A stretch of DNA of 64,000 bases from JAJECS01 sp965198185 (GTDB taxonomy: Bacteria > Chloroflexota > UBA11872). Positions 15,525-23,791 of the stretch are shown here, piece after piece. The notes under the pieces were generated by a model, which made no database searches, was not told the DNA's origin, and saw only the letters and a list, made by a program, of their open reading frames with translations. Within the stretch, counting starts at the first letter, position 1; each line of letters opens with the position of its first letter. The stretch lies in contig CBDAOU010000002.1 in NCBI GenBank assembly GCA_965198185.1, positions 1 to 64,000 on the forward strand, in the 5' to 3' direction. The translations under genes were made by a program, and so were the position numbers.

Positions 15525-16103
15525 ATGAACCTGCCCGAGCTGCGAGCCTCCGACGCCCTGCTGATCGTTGACGTGCAGCGAGATTTCTGTCCCGGCGGCG
15601 CGCTGGCCGTACCCGACGGCGATGCCGTGGTGCCGGTCCTGAACCAGTGGATCGACGCCGCGCAGGACGCCGGCGCGGCCATCTTCGCCTCGCGCGATTG
15701 GCATCCGCCCGACCACGTCAGCTTCCTGGAGCAGGGTGGACCATGGCCGTCGCACTGTGTGGCTGAGACGACCGGCGCGGCGTTCCACCCCGACCTTGCC
15801 CTTCCGGTATCGGCGACCGTCATCGACAAGGGGACGGACTCGCAGCGTGAGGCCTACTCCGCGTTCGAGGGAACCGATCTTGCGGCGCAGCTTCAAGCCG
15901 CCGGTATCGAGCGGTTGTGGGTCGGCGGGCTTGCCCTAGACTACTGCGTGCGCGCCAGCGTGCTCGACGCCCGGCGGATTGCCGGTTTGCCGGTCCAGGT
16001 CATTCTGAACGCCACCCGCGCCGTTGAGGTGCAGCCCGGCGATGGATCCCGCGCGCTGGATGACATGCGCTCGGCGGGAGCGGTCGCCGAAGCCGAGATC
16101 TAG
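15525..16103 (+). CDS. pncA: Nicotinamidase (isochorismatase family)
   Basis: 192-aa enzyme converting nicotinamide to nicotinic acid. Catalytic residues are visible: Asp in LLIVDVQRDF, Lys in DKGTDSQREAYSAF, and the nucleophile Cys in ALDYCVRA. The metal-binding SRDWHPPDHVSF motif is diagnostic for nicotinamidases over other isochorismatase-like hydrolases. The gene starts 22 nt after tRNA-Gln and ends 11 nt before pncB, whose enzyme uses the product, so the pair forms an NAD salvage operon. Confidence 0.92.
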   Translation: MNLPELRASDALLIVDVQRDFCPGGALAVPDGDAVVPVLNQWIDAAQDAGAAIFASRDWHPPDHVSFLEQGGPWPSHCVAETTGAAFHPDLALPVSATVIDKGTDSQREAYSAFEGTDLAAQLQAAGIERLWVGGLALDYCVRASVLDARRIAGLPVQVILNATRAVEVQPGDGSRALDDMRSAGAVAEAEI

Positions 16104-16114
16104 CCACGCGCTCG

Positions 16115-17461
16115 ATGGCCACTGCGTCTGCTGCCCAAGGGCTCGTCACCGATCTCTACCAGCTCACCATGCTCCAGGCGTATCTGGAGCACGGCATGCG
16201 CGCCCCCGCAACCTTCGAGCTCTTTACGCGACGCCTGCCGCCACAGCGGAACTTTCTGATCGCCGCCGGCCTGGACGCCGCCCTCGACTATCTGGAGCAA
16301 CTGCGTTTCGAGGCCGCGGACATCGACTACCTGGAGTCTCTGGGGCAGTTCACGCCCGATTTTCTCGACTATCTGCGGCGGTTCCGCTTCTCGGGGAGCG
16401 TGGACGCGCTGCCCGAGGGCACGCCGTTCTTTGGCAACGAGCCGCTGCTCACGGTGCATGCCCCGCTGCCCGAGGCTCAGCTTGTCGAGACGCGGCTGCT
16501 AAATCTCGTGCAGCTGCCCACCGCGGTGGCCTCCAAGGCGGCGCGCGTCGTCGCGGCGGCGGATGGACGTGCGGTCATCGACTTCGGTCTGCGGCACGCG
16601 CATGGCGCCGACGCATCGCTCGCGGCCTCCCGGGCGGCATACATCGCCGGTGTCCAGGCGACGTCAAACGTGGCGGCCGGCCAGGCCTACGGCATGCCCG
16701 TGGCCGGCACCATGGCCCACAGCTTCGTCCAAGCGCACGACAGCGAGCGTGAGGCGTTCCGGCACTTCATGGCGACGTTTCCCACGGCCGCGCTGCTGGT
16801 CGACACCTACGACGTCGAGGCGGGCATAGCTCGGGTCATCGAGCTTGTTCGTGAGGACGGCGGCGCGGCCGCGCCTGCCGCCGTGCGGTTGGATTCCGGC
16901 GATCTCGCCGCGCATGCCCGGCAGACCCGCCGGCAACTTGATGCGGCTGGGCTGACGCAGGTGCAGATCATCGCCAGCGGCAATCTCGACGAGCGGGAGA
17001 TCGCGCGATTGGTCGCCGGCGGAGCGCCCATCGACAGCTTCGGCGTGGGCGCGGCGCTGGCAGTTTCGGAGGACGCGCCGTGCCTGGACGTCGTCTACAA
17101 GCTGGTGGCCTACGACGGGAAGGGCCGCATGAAGCTGGCCGCCGAGAAATCCACGCTGCCGGACCCCAAGCAGGTATTTCGGCAGTTCGACGGCGGCTTC
17201 GCCACGTACGACGTCGTGGGGCTTGCCGACGAGAACGCCGAGGGGCAAGCGTTGCTTGAGCCGGTGATGCGCAGCGGCACGCGGCTAAGTGCCGGTCGCC
17301 GCTCGCTCGATCAAATCCGCGCCAACGCGGTGCGCTCTCTCGCCATGCTGCCCCCGCGCCTCCGCTCACTTGAGCCGGCCACGCCTGCCTATCAGGTCGA
17401 AATCAGTCCGCCTCTAGAGCAGGCCGCTGCACGGACGCGGCGGCGGCTGGAGCAGCGTTAG
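16115..17461 (+). CDS. pncB: Nicotinate phosphoribosyltransferase
   Basis: 448-aa enzyme of the Preiss-Handler NAD salvage route: nicotinate + PRPP (+ATP) to nicotinate mononucleotide. Typical features are TDLYQLTMLQAYLEHG at the N-terminus, FELFTRRLPPQRNFLIAAG, the conserved GTMAHSFVQAH loop containing the phosphorylated His region, and RLDSGDL with the GVGAAL phosphate-binding segment. Length is normal. It lies directly after the nicotinamidase gene, with which it is probably cotranscribed. Confidence 0.95.
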   Translation: MATASAAQGLVTDLYQLTMLQAYLEHGMRAPATFELFTRRLPPQRNFLIAAGLDAALDYLEQLRFEAADIDYLESLGQFTPDFLDYLRRFRFSGSVDALPEGTPFFGNEPLLTVHAPLPEAQLVETRLLNLVQLPTAVASKAARVVAAADGRAVIDFGLRHAHGADASLAASRAAYIAGVQATSNVAAGQAYGMPVAGTMAHSFVQAHDSEREAFRHFMATFPTAALLVDTYDVEAGIARVIELVREDGGAAAPAAVRLDSGDLAAHARQTRRQLDAAGLTQVQIIASGNLDEREIARLVAGGAPIDSFGVGAALAVSEDAPCLDVVYKLVAYDGKGRMKLAAEKSTLPDPKQVFRQFDGGFATYDVVGLADENAEGQALLEPVMRSGTRLSAGRRSLDQIRANAVRSLAMLPPRLRSLEPATPAYQVEISPPLEQAAARTRRRLEQR

Positions 17462-17612
17462 CTGTTGACTCAAGTACGTGATCGGCGGCCATGCCGGCCC
17501 GACAAGCATGTGGGTGAGGCACCGCACTAGCGAAGCGCGCAAACGGATAAATGAGATTCGACATCGAGGTTAAGCCCCGAAGACCCGAAAATGGGACCAA
17601 TCGCGGGACTCG

Positions 17613-17862
17613 TTATTGGCTGGCCTGCTCGGCGTCCGGCGCGCGCTTGGCCTTGGCGTCACTGCCGGGCTCCAGGTAGCGCCAGTCGCGCTTGGGCGGT
17701 CCTTCCATGCAGGCGCGCGCGATTCCCTCTGGACTGTCGGGAATCGGCTCCGGCATCAGCAGTTCCCGCGGGCGGCCCCGCTTGCGTTTGGGCTTATACA
17801 AGCCACGCCCTGCCTTCTTGCGCTGGCCATTCTGCCCGCGTGAGCTCTTTAGCGTGCGTCAT
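17613..17862 (-). pseudogene. Small basic protein gene, frameshifted, coupled to the restriction gene
   Basis: The ATG at 17862 overlaps the stop of the restriction endonuclease gene (ATGA). The first five codons (MTHAK) are followed by a frame that stops after 22 codons. Skipping one G at about 17847 joins it to a convincing basic protein (SSRGQNGQRKKAGRGLYK, KRKRGRPRELL, then PEPIPDSPEGIARACMEGPP) ending at 17613, about 82 aa in all. Alternatively translation starts at a TTG at 17801 (62 aa). The PDSPE-x-IA-x-A pattern resembles small uncharacterised bacterial proteins. Either a recent frameshift or a recoded gene; a role in the restriction-modification operon is only inferred from coupling. 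Confidence 0.5.
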
Positions 17863-18590
17863 GGCTCCGTGACCACCACGGAATCCGGTATGCCGATGAG
17901 CACTAGCGGGCAGGGATTTCCCACACCGCGAAGTAGACGTACCCGGAGCTTGTCCCAGTGCGTTGTTGCGGACCCGAACTTGTCGGCCACCATCATGTTC
18001 GTCCAGGCAGCCACGAAGGTCGATTCCGCCCTGCGTTGAATGATTCCGCGCTGCCGCGGCGTAAGCGTGATGCCAAATCTTTCAAGATCATCGAAGCTCT
18101 GCAGCCCGTGATTGTCGGCGCATTTGCGGATGATCGATCGCATATTGACCTGTAGCGACTCCCCGCGGGTCACAATCACACCGACGCTGATCGCCCCCTC
18201 GGCGTGTAGGCGGTGAAAATTTTCGAGGTCGCGGTCGAAGAACGGGTCTTTGTTATTCCATTCGATTTCCAGGGCAATCGCGCCCTTGGCATCCTGCCTA
18301 ACGTGATCGACCTCGTGGGTAGTGCTGGCACGTTCGTGCTCATCCACAACCTTGCGAATCACGATCTTGCGTTTGGCCCATCCACGCTCAGTGAGAGCTC
18401 TCCGCAACCGCTGCGTTGATTGAGCTTCGCCACCTCCGCCCTTTATCAATTCTAAACAGGGGATTCTGATGCCAAGCAGCGTCGTGCAGAGCTCCTGCAA
18501 TGGGTCTGGGAAGTCCTTGGTCAGGATCGCCAATGCGTGATTCTTGACGTCCACATCGAAGCCAGCTGCCTGTAGATCGGCTAGGGTCAT
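17859..18590 (-). CDS. BglII/BstYI-like type II restriction endonuclease
   Basis: 243-aa protein resembling the BglII/BstYI restriction endonuclease family, which cuts GATC-centred sites (AGATCT or RGATCY). The diagnostic block is ALEIEWNNKDPFFDRDL followed by GAISVGVIVTRG. The PD-(D/E)xK-like active site is probably Asp95 or Asp100 with Glu108-x-Glu110. Length is normal for the family. The ATG overlaps the methyltransferase stop (ATGA), so R is translated after M, a common arrangement that protects the host. The actual site cannot be told from sequence. It appears intact. Confidence 0.82.
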   Translation of the reverse strand: MTLADLQAAGFDVDVKNHALAILTKDFPDPLQELCTTLLGIRIPCLELIKGGGGEAQSTQRLRRALTERGWAKRKIVIRKVVDEHERASTTHEVDHVRQDAKGAIALEIEWNNKDPFFDRDLENFHRLHAEGAISVGVIVTRGESLQVNMRSIIRKCADNHGLQSFDDLERFGITLTPRQRGIIQRRAESTFVAAWTNMMVADKFGSATTHWDKLRVRLLRGVGNPCPLVLIGIPDSVVVTEP

Positions 18591-19756
18591 CGTGCCGACG
18601 CAGAGTTATAGGCGTACGTCTTCCAGTCTGGGGCGTAATCCGGGTCCGCCTGATTGCCCCACACCGTCCAACCATTCCTGCAGCCCCGTCCGAACAATTC
18701 GAGGTAAGGCCCCCAACTGCAACTTTCGATGATCTCGTACTGCTCGTCCGGCTTGCGAGAGTGCTCACGCTTTCGAGTCGCGAGAAGGTTGACCTGGCTA
18801 CGACCGGGTGGAAGCGTTCGCGCCCCTTTTCCACGAATGCCGAAAAGCACCATCTCCGTCACGTTGCGGAAGTAGAATCCCACGCCGCGCCCGTCCGGCC
18901 CGCCGTCCTTTCTGACCTTGAGCCAAATCAGGTTGGTCTTGTATTCGAATCCCCAGGCCTTCAAGACCTCTAGGCCCCACGGCAGGATTGCGTTCGGTAC
19001 CCATAGGTAGCAGTGGGCAACGTCGAGCATATGATCAGCGATCGGCAGGTCGCAGATCTCCTGTAGAGAGAGAGTTTGGTATCGCGACAGACGGCGATGC
19101 TCCGGTGCTACCTTTCCCGTCCGGTTGGTGAAACGCCATGGCGGGTCGGCGACCACGGTGCCAAACTTCCGGTCGCCCAGATGCTCGGCTAGATCCGCCG
19201 CAATCTCGTTGTTCGCCCCAATTGGTCCCTGAGCCGCGCCACCTTTGCCCACGTCGATACCTCTGGCGTGACGCTTGTGGCGGACCAAATCCCTTGGCTC
19301 CAGCGCGCCGATATGCGATTCGTCGGTCTCGACTGCACCGGTGAATTCCATATGCGCGTTTTGCCAGGTCTCGCGGACGCGGTGCGCCAAGTGCCAGGCG
19401 GTCTTCTGCGTGACGCCGAGAGAGCGATACAGGTTTTGGCCCGACGTACCCTCAGTGCGGATGGCCAGTAGATAGAACGCCGTTGCCCAGACCTGCAAAC
19501 TGAGCTTCGAACTCTGCATTAGGGTGTTCGTCCGCACGCTGAAGTGCTTCCGGCAAGCCCGGCAGCGATACGGCTGCGGCTTGCGGGTCTCGACTGCTAG
19601 CACGTTGGTGGCCGCACAGTGGGGGCAGCGCACGCCATCCGGCCAGCGCGTATTGATGAGCCAGGACTCAGCAGCCGCGTCATCTGGGAACATCCGGGTG
19701 ATCTCGACGAGCGAGATGCTCTTGCGGTTGTGCGTTCTCGCCGCTTTCTGTGCCAT
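18587..19756 (-). CDS. IS1595-like transposase N-terminus fused to MT-A70 DNA methyltransferase
   Basis: 389-aa chimera. Residues 1-180 match IS1595/ISXO2-type transposases: zinc ribbon C44-x2-C47 and C65-x2-C68, a helical DNA-binding region (LSLQVWATAFYLLA, GVTQKTAWHLAHRVRE), then the first strand of the DDE domain with its first Asp (AVETDESHIG). The second Asp and Glu are absent, so it cannot transpose. Residues about 195-370 are a complete MT-A70-type N6-adenine methyltransferase: DPPW at 204-207, LYLWVPNA-like CYLWVPNAILP, and KPDEQYEIIE...GRGCRNGWTVWGN. It is one open frame with no break at the junction, and heads the operon with the restriction gene. The leader (19757-19790) is AT-rich with TATAAATA. 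Presumed role: self-protection of the cognate site; the transposase module may steer DNA binding. Confidence 0.85.
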   Translation of the reverse strand: MAQKAARTHNRKSISLVEITRMFPDDAAAESWLINTRWPDGVRCPHCAATNVLAVETRKPQPYRCRACRKHFSVRTNTLMQSSKLSLQVWATAFYLLAIRTEGTSGQNLYRSLGVTQKTAWHLAHRVRETWQNAHMEFTGAVETDESHIGALEPRDLVRHKRHARGIDVGKGGAAQGPIGANNEIAADLAEHLGDRKFGTVVADPPWRFTNRTGKVAPEHRRLSRYQTLSLQEICDLPIADHMLDVAHCYLWVPNAILPWGLEVLKAWGFEYKTNLIWLKVRKDGGPDGRGVGFYFRNVTEMVLFGIRGKGARTLPPGRSQVNLLATRKREHSRKPDEQYEIIESCSWGPYLELFGRGCRNGWTVWGNQADPDYAPDWKTYAYNSASAR

Positions 19757-19965
19757 CAGCGACCTCGATATTTATAGAAGGATATTAGCCACTGGCGTCA
19801 GGTCTATCAAGGGGCCCGGGCGAGTTTGGCAGAGAATGTTCGTCGGCGGTTTCGGCCTTTCCCAGGTCCCGGGCGACCCCTTGCCGCTGATGCTGCGCGC
19901 CGAGGTTTTCCCGTCCGACGAGCTGGACGTAGGCTGAAGCGTTCCAGCTAGCGGAAACCCTGCCG

Positions 19966-20907
19966 ATGGAATACCGACGGCTTGGTCGCACGGGGCTTGA
20001 AGTGTCGCTGGTGTCGCTGGGCACGGGCGGGCCGAGCCGCTTCGGGCAGCATCGCGGCACCACTGCTGAGGCGGCTCGACGCCTGATACGACGCGCGCTC
20101 GACCACGGCATCAACCTGTTCGATACGGCCCAGGGCTACGACGAGAGCGAGGTGCTGCTGGGGCAGGCGCTCGACGGCGTGCCGCGCGACGACTACTTGC
20201 TCGCCACCAAATACAACTACCGCGAGGACGAGCGCGTCGTGTCACCGGACGACGTTTCGCGCGCTATCGATCGGGCGCTGAGTCGTCTCAAGGTGGACGT
20301 GATCGACGTCATGCAGGTCCACGGTCTGCTGGACGAGCACTATGACGAGGTCGTAACGCGGCATCTGCCGGTTCTCCAGGACGCCCAAGCCGCGGGGAAG
20401 ATTCGCTTCATCGGCGTAACCGAGCGCTTCACGCACGACCCCACGCACGCCACGCTGCGCCGCGCCATCGCCGACGGCCGCTTCGACACATTGATGGTCG
20501 GCTACAACCTGCTGCACCAGGGGGCGGAGCGGCACGTGCTTCCCGCGGCGCACGCCGCCGATATTGGGATCATTATCATGATCGCGGTGCGTCGCGCGCT
20601 GTCACGCACGGAGCGCCTGCGCGAGGTGATCGCCGACCTTGTCGAACGCGGGCAGCTGCCCGCCGATGCGGTGCCGGCGGACGATCCGTTGGGCTGGTTG
20701 GTGCGCGGTGACGTGACGTCGGTTGTGGACGCTGCCTATCGCTTTGCCCGCCACCCCGATTCGGTCGCCACGGTGCTCACGGGCACGTCGCGGCCCGAGC
20801 ATCTCGACGCCAACGTGGCGGCGATCTTGCGGGGGTCGCTGCCCGCGCACGACCAACAGCGCTTGCGCGACACCTTTGGCCATCTCGAGGAGGCGCTGGG
20901 CAACTGA
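19966..20907 (+). CDS. Aldo/keto reductase
   Basis: 313-aa NADPH-dependent TIM-barrel oxidoreductase. The catalytic tetrad is visible: Asp and Tyr in LFDTAQGYDESEVLLGQAL, Lys in LLATKYNY, and His in VMQVHGL. The N-terminus YRRLGRTGLEVSLVSLGTGG is typical of AKR-family proteins acting on sugars or steroid-like aldehydes. A C-terminal NADP-region signature (LTGTSRPEHLDANV) is present. The physiological substrate is unknown. It stands 67 nt before the amidohydrolase on the same strand. Confidence 0.88.
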   Translation: MEYRRLGRTGLEVSLVSLGTGGPSRFGQHRGTTAEAARRLIRRALDHGINLFDTAQGYDESEVLLGQALDGVPRDDYLLATKYNYREDERVVSPDDVSRAIDRALSRLKVDVIDVMQVHGLLDEHYDEVVTRHLPVLQDAQAAGKIRFIGVTERFTHDPTHATLRRAIADGRFDTLMVGYNLLHQGAERHVLPAAHAADIGIIIMIAVRRALSRTERLREVIADLVERGQLPADAVPADDPLGWLVRGDVTSVVDAAYRFARHPDSVATVLTGTSRPEHLDANVAAILRGSLPAHDQQRLRDTFGHLEEALGN

Positions 20908-20973
20908 CGCCGGCATCTTGGCGCCGCCCATCGGCTACCATCAGCTAACCGCACATGCTCGCCGGAGGGCGCC

Positions 20974-22083
20974 ATGGGCGCCGTTGACGTCAAGCCGGAA
21001 GCGCCGCCGACTCCAACCCGTGGACCGAAGCTGGCGCCGTTCATCGTCGATTGCGACTGCCACCACATCTGGCACAAAATCGACGACCTGTTCCCGTATC
21101 TCCCGCGGCAGTACGTGGAGCAAATTCGAGACTTCGGCCCGATGCTGCCCGGACTCAGCTATACCAACGTGCCGAATGTGCTGGGCTATCGCGCCGACCT
21201 CGAGGTAACGCCCGAGACCAACTTCGCCGAGTTCACGGTGCAGGAGCACCTCGACCCGTACCAGATCGACGCGGTCGTGCTCACGGGCGCCAGCGTCTAC
21301 GGAGTCGTTGGCATGTCTAACGTGGACTATGCCTCCGCACTCTGCCGCGCGTGGAATGACTTCACGCTGGACACCTGGGTGTCCGTGGACCCGCGCTTTC
21401 GCACGACGCTGGCGGTGTGTCCCAACGACCCCGCGCAGGCGGCTGAGGAGATCCGGCGCTTGGGCGACCATCCGGCCGTGGTCGCCGTGATGCTGCCCGC
21501 CGGCGCCCGGCACCCCTACGGCAACCGGTTTTATCACCCCATCTACGAGGCGGCCGCCGAGCACGGGCTGGTCATGATGACCCACTTCGGCGGCGAGGGC
21601 GCCGGCGTAACGAATCCACCGACGGCCGCGGGTTATCCCTCCTACTACCTTGAGATGCGCATGGCCCGCCCGCAGATTGCCCAGGCGCACGTGGTGAGCC
21701 TGGTGTGCGAGGGCGTATTCGAGAAGTTTCCCAGCCTCCGCTGGCTGTTCGTCGAGGTTGACACCTGGTGGATTCCGGGTCTGCTGTGGCACTTCGACGC
21801 CGATTGGAAGGGCCTGCGGGACACCACGCCGTGGGTCAAGCGCCTGCCCAGCGAGTACATCCGCGAGCACGTGCGATTGGGCACCCAGCCGCTTGAGCAG
21901 CCGCCGCGCCGACAGGACATGGCGACCTTCCTGGACTGGGCGCACGCCGAGGAAATGCTGGTCTACGCCAGCGACTTCCCCCACTGGGATTGGGACGAGC
22001 CTCGCTCCACGGCGGCCATGATTCCGCGTGACCTGCGCGCTCGCATCTTCGGCGAGACCGCGCGTGAGCTCTTCGGCCTCTAG
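20974..22083 (+). CDS. Amidohydrolase-2 family metal-dependent hydrolase
   Basis: 369-aa TIM-barrel hydrolase of the amidohydrolase-related (ACMSD-like) family. The metal-binding residues are suggested by DCDCHHIW at the N-terminus, GLVMMTHFGGEG (His), LRWLFVEVDTWWIP, and LVYASDFPHWDWDEP (Asp). Members hydrolyse or decarboxylate aromatic or cyclic carboxylates. Its 3' end overlaps a Rieske-type ferredoxin gene by about 20 nt, a pairing suggesting a small aromatic-compound pathway. Exact reaction unknown. Confidence 0.85.
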   Translation: MGAVDVKPEAPPTPTRGPKLAPFIVDCDCHHIWHKIDDLFPYLPRQYVEQIRDFGPMLPGLSYTNVPNVLGYRADLEVTPETNFAEFTVQEHLDPYQIDAVVLTGASVYGVVGMSNVDYASALCRAWNDFTLDTWVSVDPRFRTTLAVCPNDPAQAAEEIRRLGDHPAVVAVMLPAGARHPYGNRFYHPIYEAAAEHGLVMMTHFGGEGAGVTNPPTAAGYPSYYLEMRMARPQIAQAHVVSLVCEGVFEKFPSLRWLFVEVDTWWIPGLLWHFDADWKGLRDTTPWVKRLPSEYIREHVRLGTQPLEQPPRRQDMATFLDWAHAEEMLVYASDFPHWDWDEPRSTAAMIPRDLRARIFGETARELFGL

Positions 22084-22441
22084 GGCGCGGCGGCACGTCG
22101 TCTGCCGCGTCGAGGACTTGCCGCCGGGCAGCCGGCGCGAAGTTGCGGTGGTCGGCGAGTACGGCGTCATGGTCTTCAACGTCGGGGGCAGGTTCTATGC
22201 GCTGCGCAATCGCTGTCCCCACACCGGCGGGCCGCTCGGGCGCGGCGTGATTCGACCCCACGTCGTCTCGGACGGCGTGGGGCACTACAGGTTTGAGCGC
22301 GAGGCCGAGCTCATCAAGTGCCCGTTCCACAACTGGGAATTCGACATCGCCACGGGCTGCGCGCTCTACGACCCATCAATGCGCGCCAAGACCTATCCGG
22401 TCGCCGTCGAGGACGGCGATGTAGTGCTCACGCTCGGGTAG
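22064..22441 (+). CDS. Rieske [2Fe-2S] ferredoxin-like protein
   Basis: Small soluble Rieske protein of about 125 aa. The cluster motif C-x-H-x16-20-C-x2-H appears as CPHTGGPLG and CPFHNWEFD, with a longer spacer between the halves than usual. The body (GVMVFNVGGRFYALRNRCPH) follows the Rieske fold. The GTG at 22064 is preferred; an ATG at 22028 exists but lies deep inside the amidohydrolase gene. Likely an electron carrier for an oxygenase, or a partner of the overlapping amidohydrolase gene; no oxygenase large subunit is adjacent. Confidence 0.85.
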   Translation: MSSSASRARRHVVCRVEDLPPGSRREVAVVGEYGVMVFNVGGRFYALRNRCPHTGGPLGRGVIRPHVVSDGVGHYRFEREAELIKCPFHNWEFDIATGCALYDPSMRAKTYPVAVEDGDVVLTLG

Positions 22442-22530
22442 TCGGTCCCCGTTCGCCAGGGGTAGTTCGCATGAGCCTGGATTGCGCCTGCGAGCCCCGC
22501 GTCCATGCACGCCGGTGGTCGGCGGAGATC

Positions 22531-22635
22531 CGTTCGCCCCTTCGGTGAACTCAGGGCAGGCTCTGAGCTTGTCGAAGGGCCTTTCCCGAGCCCGCTGCGG
22601 GGGCGTGGTTCGACAGGCTCACCACGAACGAATCG
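22531..22635. repeat. Dispersed palindromic repeat (TTCGACAGGCTCA type)
   Basis: Contains CTGAGCTTGTCGAAGGG and, inverted about 50 nt later, GTTCGACAGGCTCACCACGAACG. These arms are a well-known intergenic repeat type in many GC-rich genomes. It sits between the convergent Rieske and oxidoreductase genes, where it could act as a bidirectional terminator. Confidence 0.65.
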
Positions 22636-22684
22636 AGATTTCCCGTCCGGGCACACGTGTCAACAAGGCTCGCGGGCCCAACCA

Positions 22685-23791
22685 CTACACCGCCGGAATT
22701 GTCACCTGTTGGATGCGGCCGGTCTCGGCGGCTCTGTAGGCGGCCTTGGTGCATTCGGCGACCCACAGGCCGTCTTCCGGCGCGAGGGGTGCCGGCACTT
22801 CGCCTTGACAGGCGCGGAGGAAGGCCTGGGCGAGCAGCCGATAGACCTCGGTGGTGCTGTCGGTCGAGTCATGGGTCAAGGTCTTGAGCGGCGCGCTGGC
22901 ATGAACGCCGCGGTGCGACGACCACTGCAGCGGCGCACCGGACGAGTCACCGTTCGGATTGAAATTCAGCCAACCCTCGCGTCCCCAAATCGTGATGCCG
23001 TTGTGACGCTGCGACGCATACTCGGCCTTGCTGGTATAGAAGCCCGAGTTGAAGTTGCCGATCATGCCGTTGTCGAACTCGATGGTGAGAGCCGCCGCGT
23101 CCTCGACGGTGATGGGCTCGCCGCCCACGTTCTTGCACATGGCCACCACGGACTTGAAGTCCGAGCCGCTGATGTGTCGCAGGAGGTCGAGGTAGTGGCA
23201 GCCCAGGATGGTCAGGTGCCCGCCGCCCGCCTTCGCCTTGGAAAAGAACCAGCCGCCGGCCGCGTGGTCGTACTCGAAGCGCACGGCCGGGTCTTGTTTG
23301 ATCCGCTCCTGGTCGGCGATGTAGTGGGCCTGGAATGAAAAGAGGTCGCCGAGCAGCCCCTCGGACACGATGCGGCGGGCTTCCTGGACCACGGGGTACA
23401 TCCGCGACGAGTAGGCGATGCAGAGATGCAGGTCGCGGTTGCGCGCTAGCCGGTAGATCTCGCGGTAGTCCTCAATGTCCACGAATCCCGGCTTCTCGTG
23501 GTAGACGTGCACGCCGGCCTCGAGCGCCTGCTTGATGGCGGCCGGCATGCGCCAGGGCTCCAGGGTGATCAGCGCCGCGTCGGGCTTGAACTCGCGATAC
23601 GCCTGGTCCAGGTCGGTGTAGCTCCCTTGCAGCTTGGGGTCCGCGCCGTCGCGCACTTCGTCAAAGGTCGCTCCCGTGGCATCGGCGACGGCGACCTCGC
23701 CGACCTCGTCGGTGGAGAGCGCGTCGATCAGCTTCTGCCGATGCCAGGCCGTGGGCTCGGTGATCAGCACGACGCGTAGGGGATCGCTCAT
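22685..23791 (-). CDS. Gfo/Idh/MocA family oxidoreductase
   Basis: 368-aa NAD(P)-dependent sugar-type oxidoreductase. A Rossmann N-terminal half (about 1-125) carries the family EKPG motif (VYHEKPGF), followed by the substrate-binding beta-sheet domain with GGGHLTILGCHYLDLLRH. The start was set at the ATG at 23791 because the sequence upstream in frame is not conserved-looking and GAAGG lies before this ATG. Substrate unknown; similar proteins act on inositols, glucosides or sugar acids. Confidence 0.88.
   Translation of the reverse strand: MSDPLRVVLITEPTAWHRQKLIDALSTDEVGEVAVADATGATFDEVRDGADPKLQGSYTDLDQAYREFKPDAALITLEPWRMPAAIKQALEAGVHVYHEKPGFVDIEDYREIYRLARNRDLHLCIAYSSRMYPVVQEARRIVSEGLLGDLFSFQAHYIADQERIKQDPAVRFEYDHAAGGWFFSKAKAGGGHLTILGCHYLDLLRHISGSDFKSVVAMCKNVGGEPITVEDAAALTIEFDNGMIGNFNSGFYTSKAEYASQRHNGITIWGREGWLNFNPNGDSSGAPLQWSSHRGVHASAPLKTLTHDSTDSTTEVYRLLAQAFLRACQGEVPAPLAPEDGLWVAECTKAAYRAAETGRIQQVTIPAV

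Noticed and set aside
18587..19756. An active IS1595 insertion sequence
   Set aside because: Only the N-terminal part and the first DDE residue are present, no terminal inverted repeats are seen, and the frame continues into a methyltransferase.
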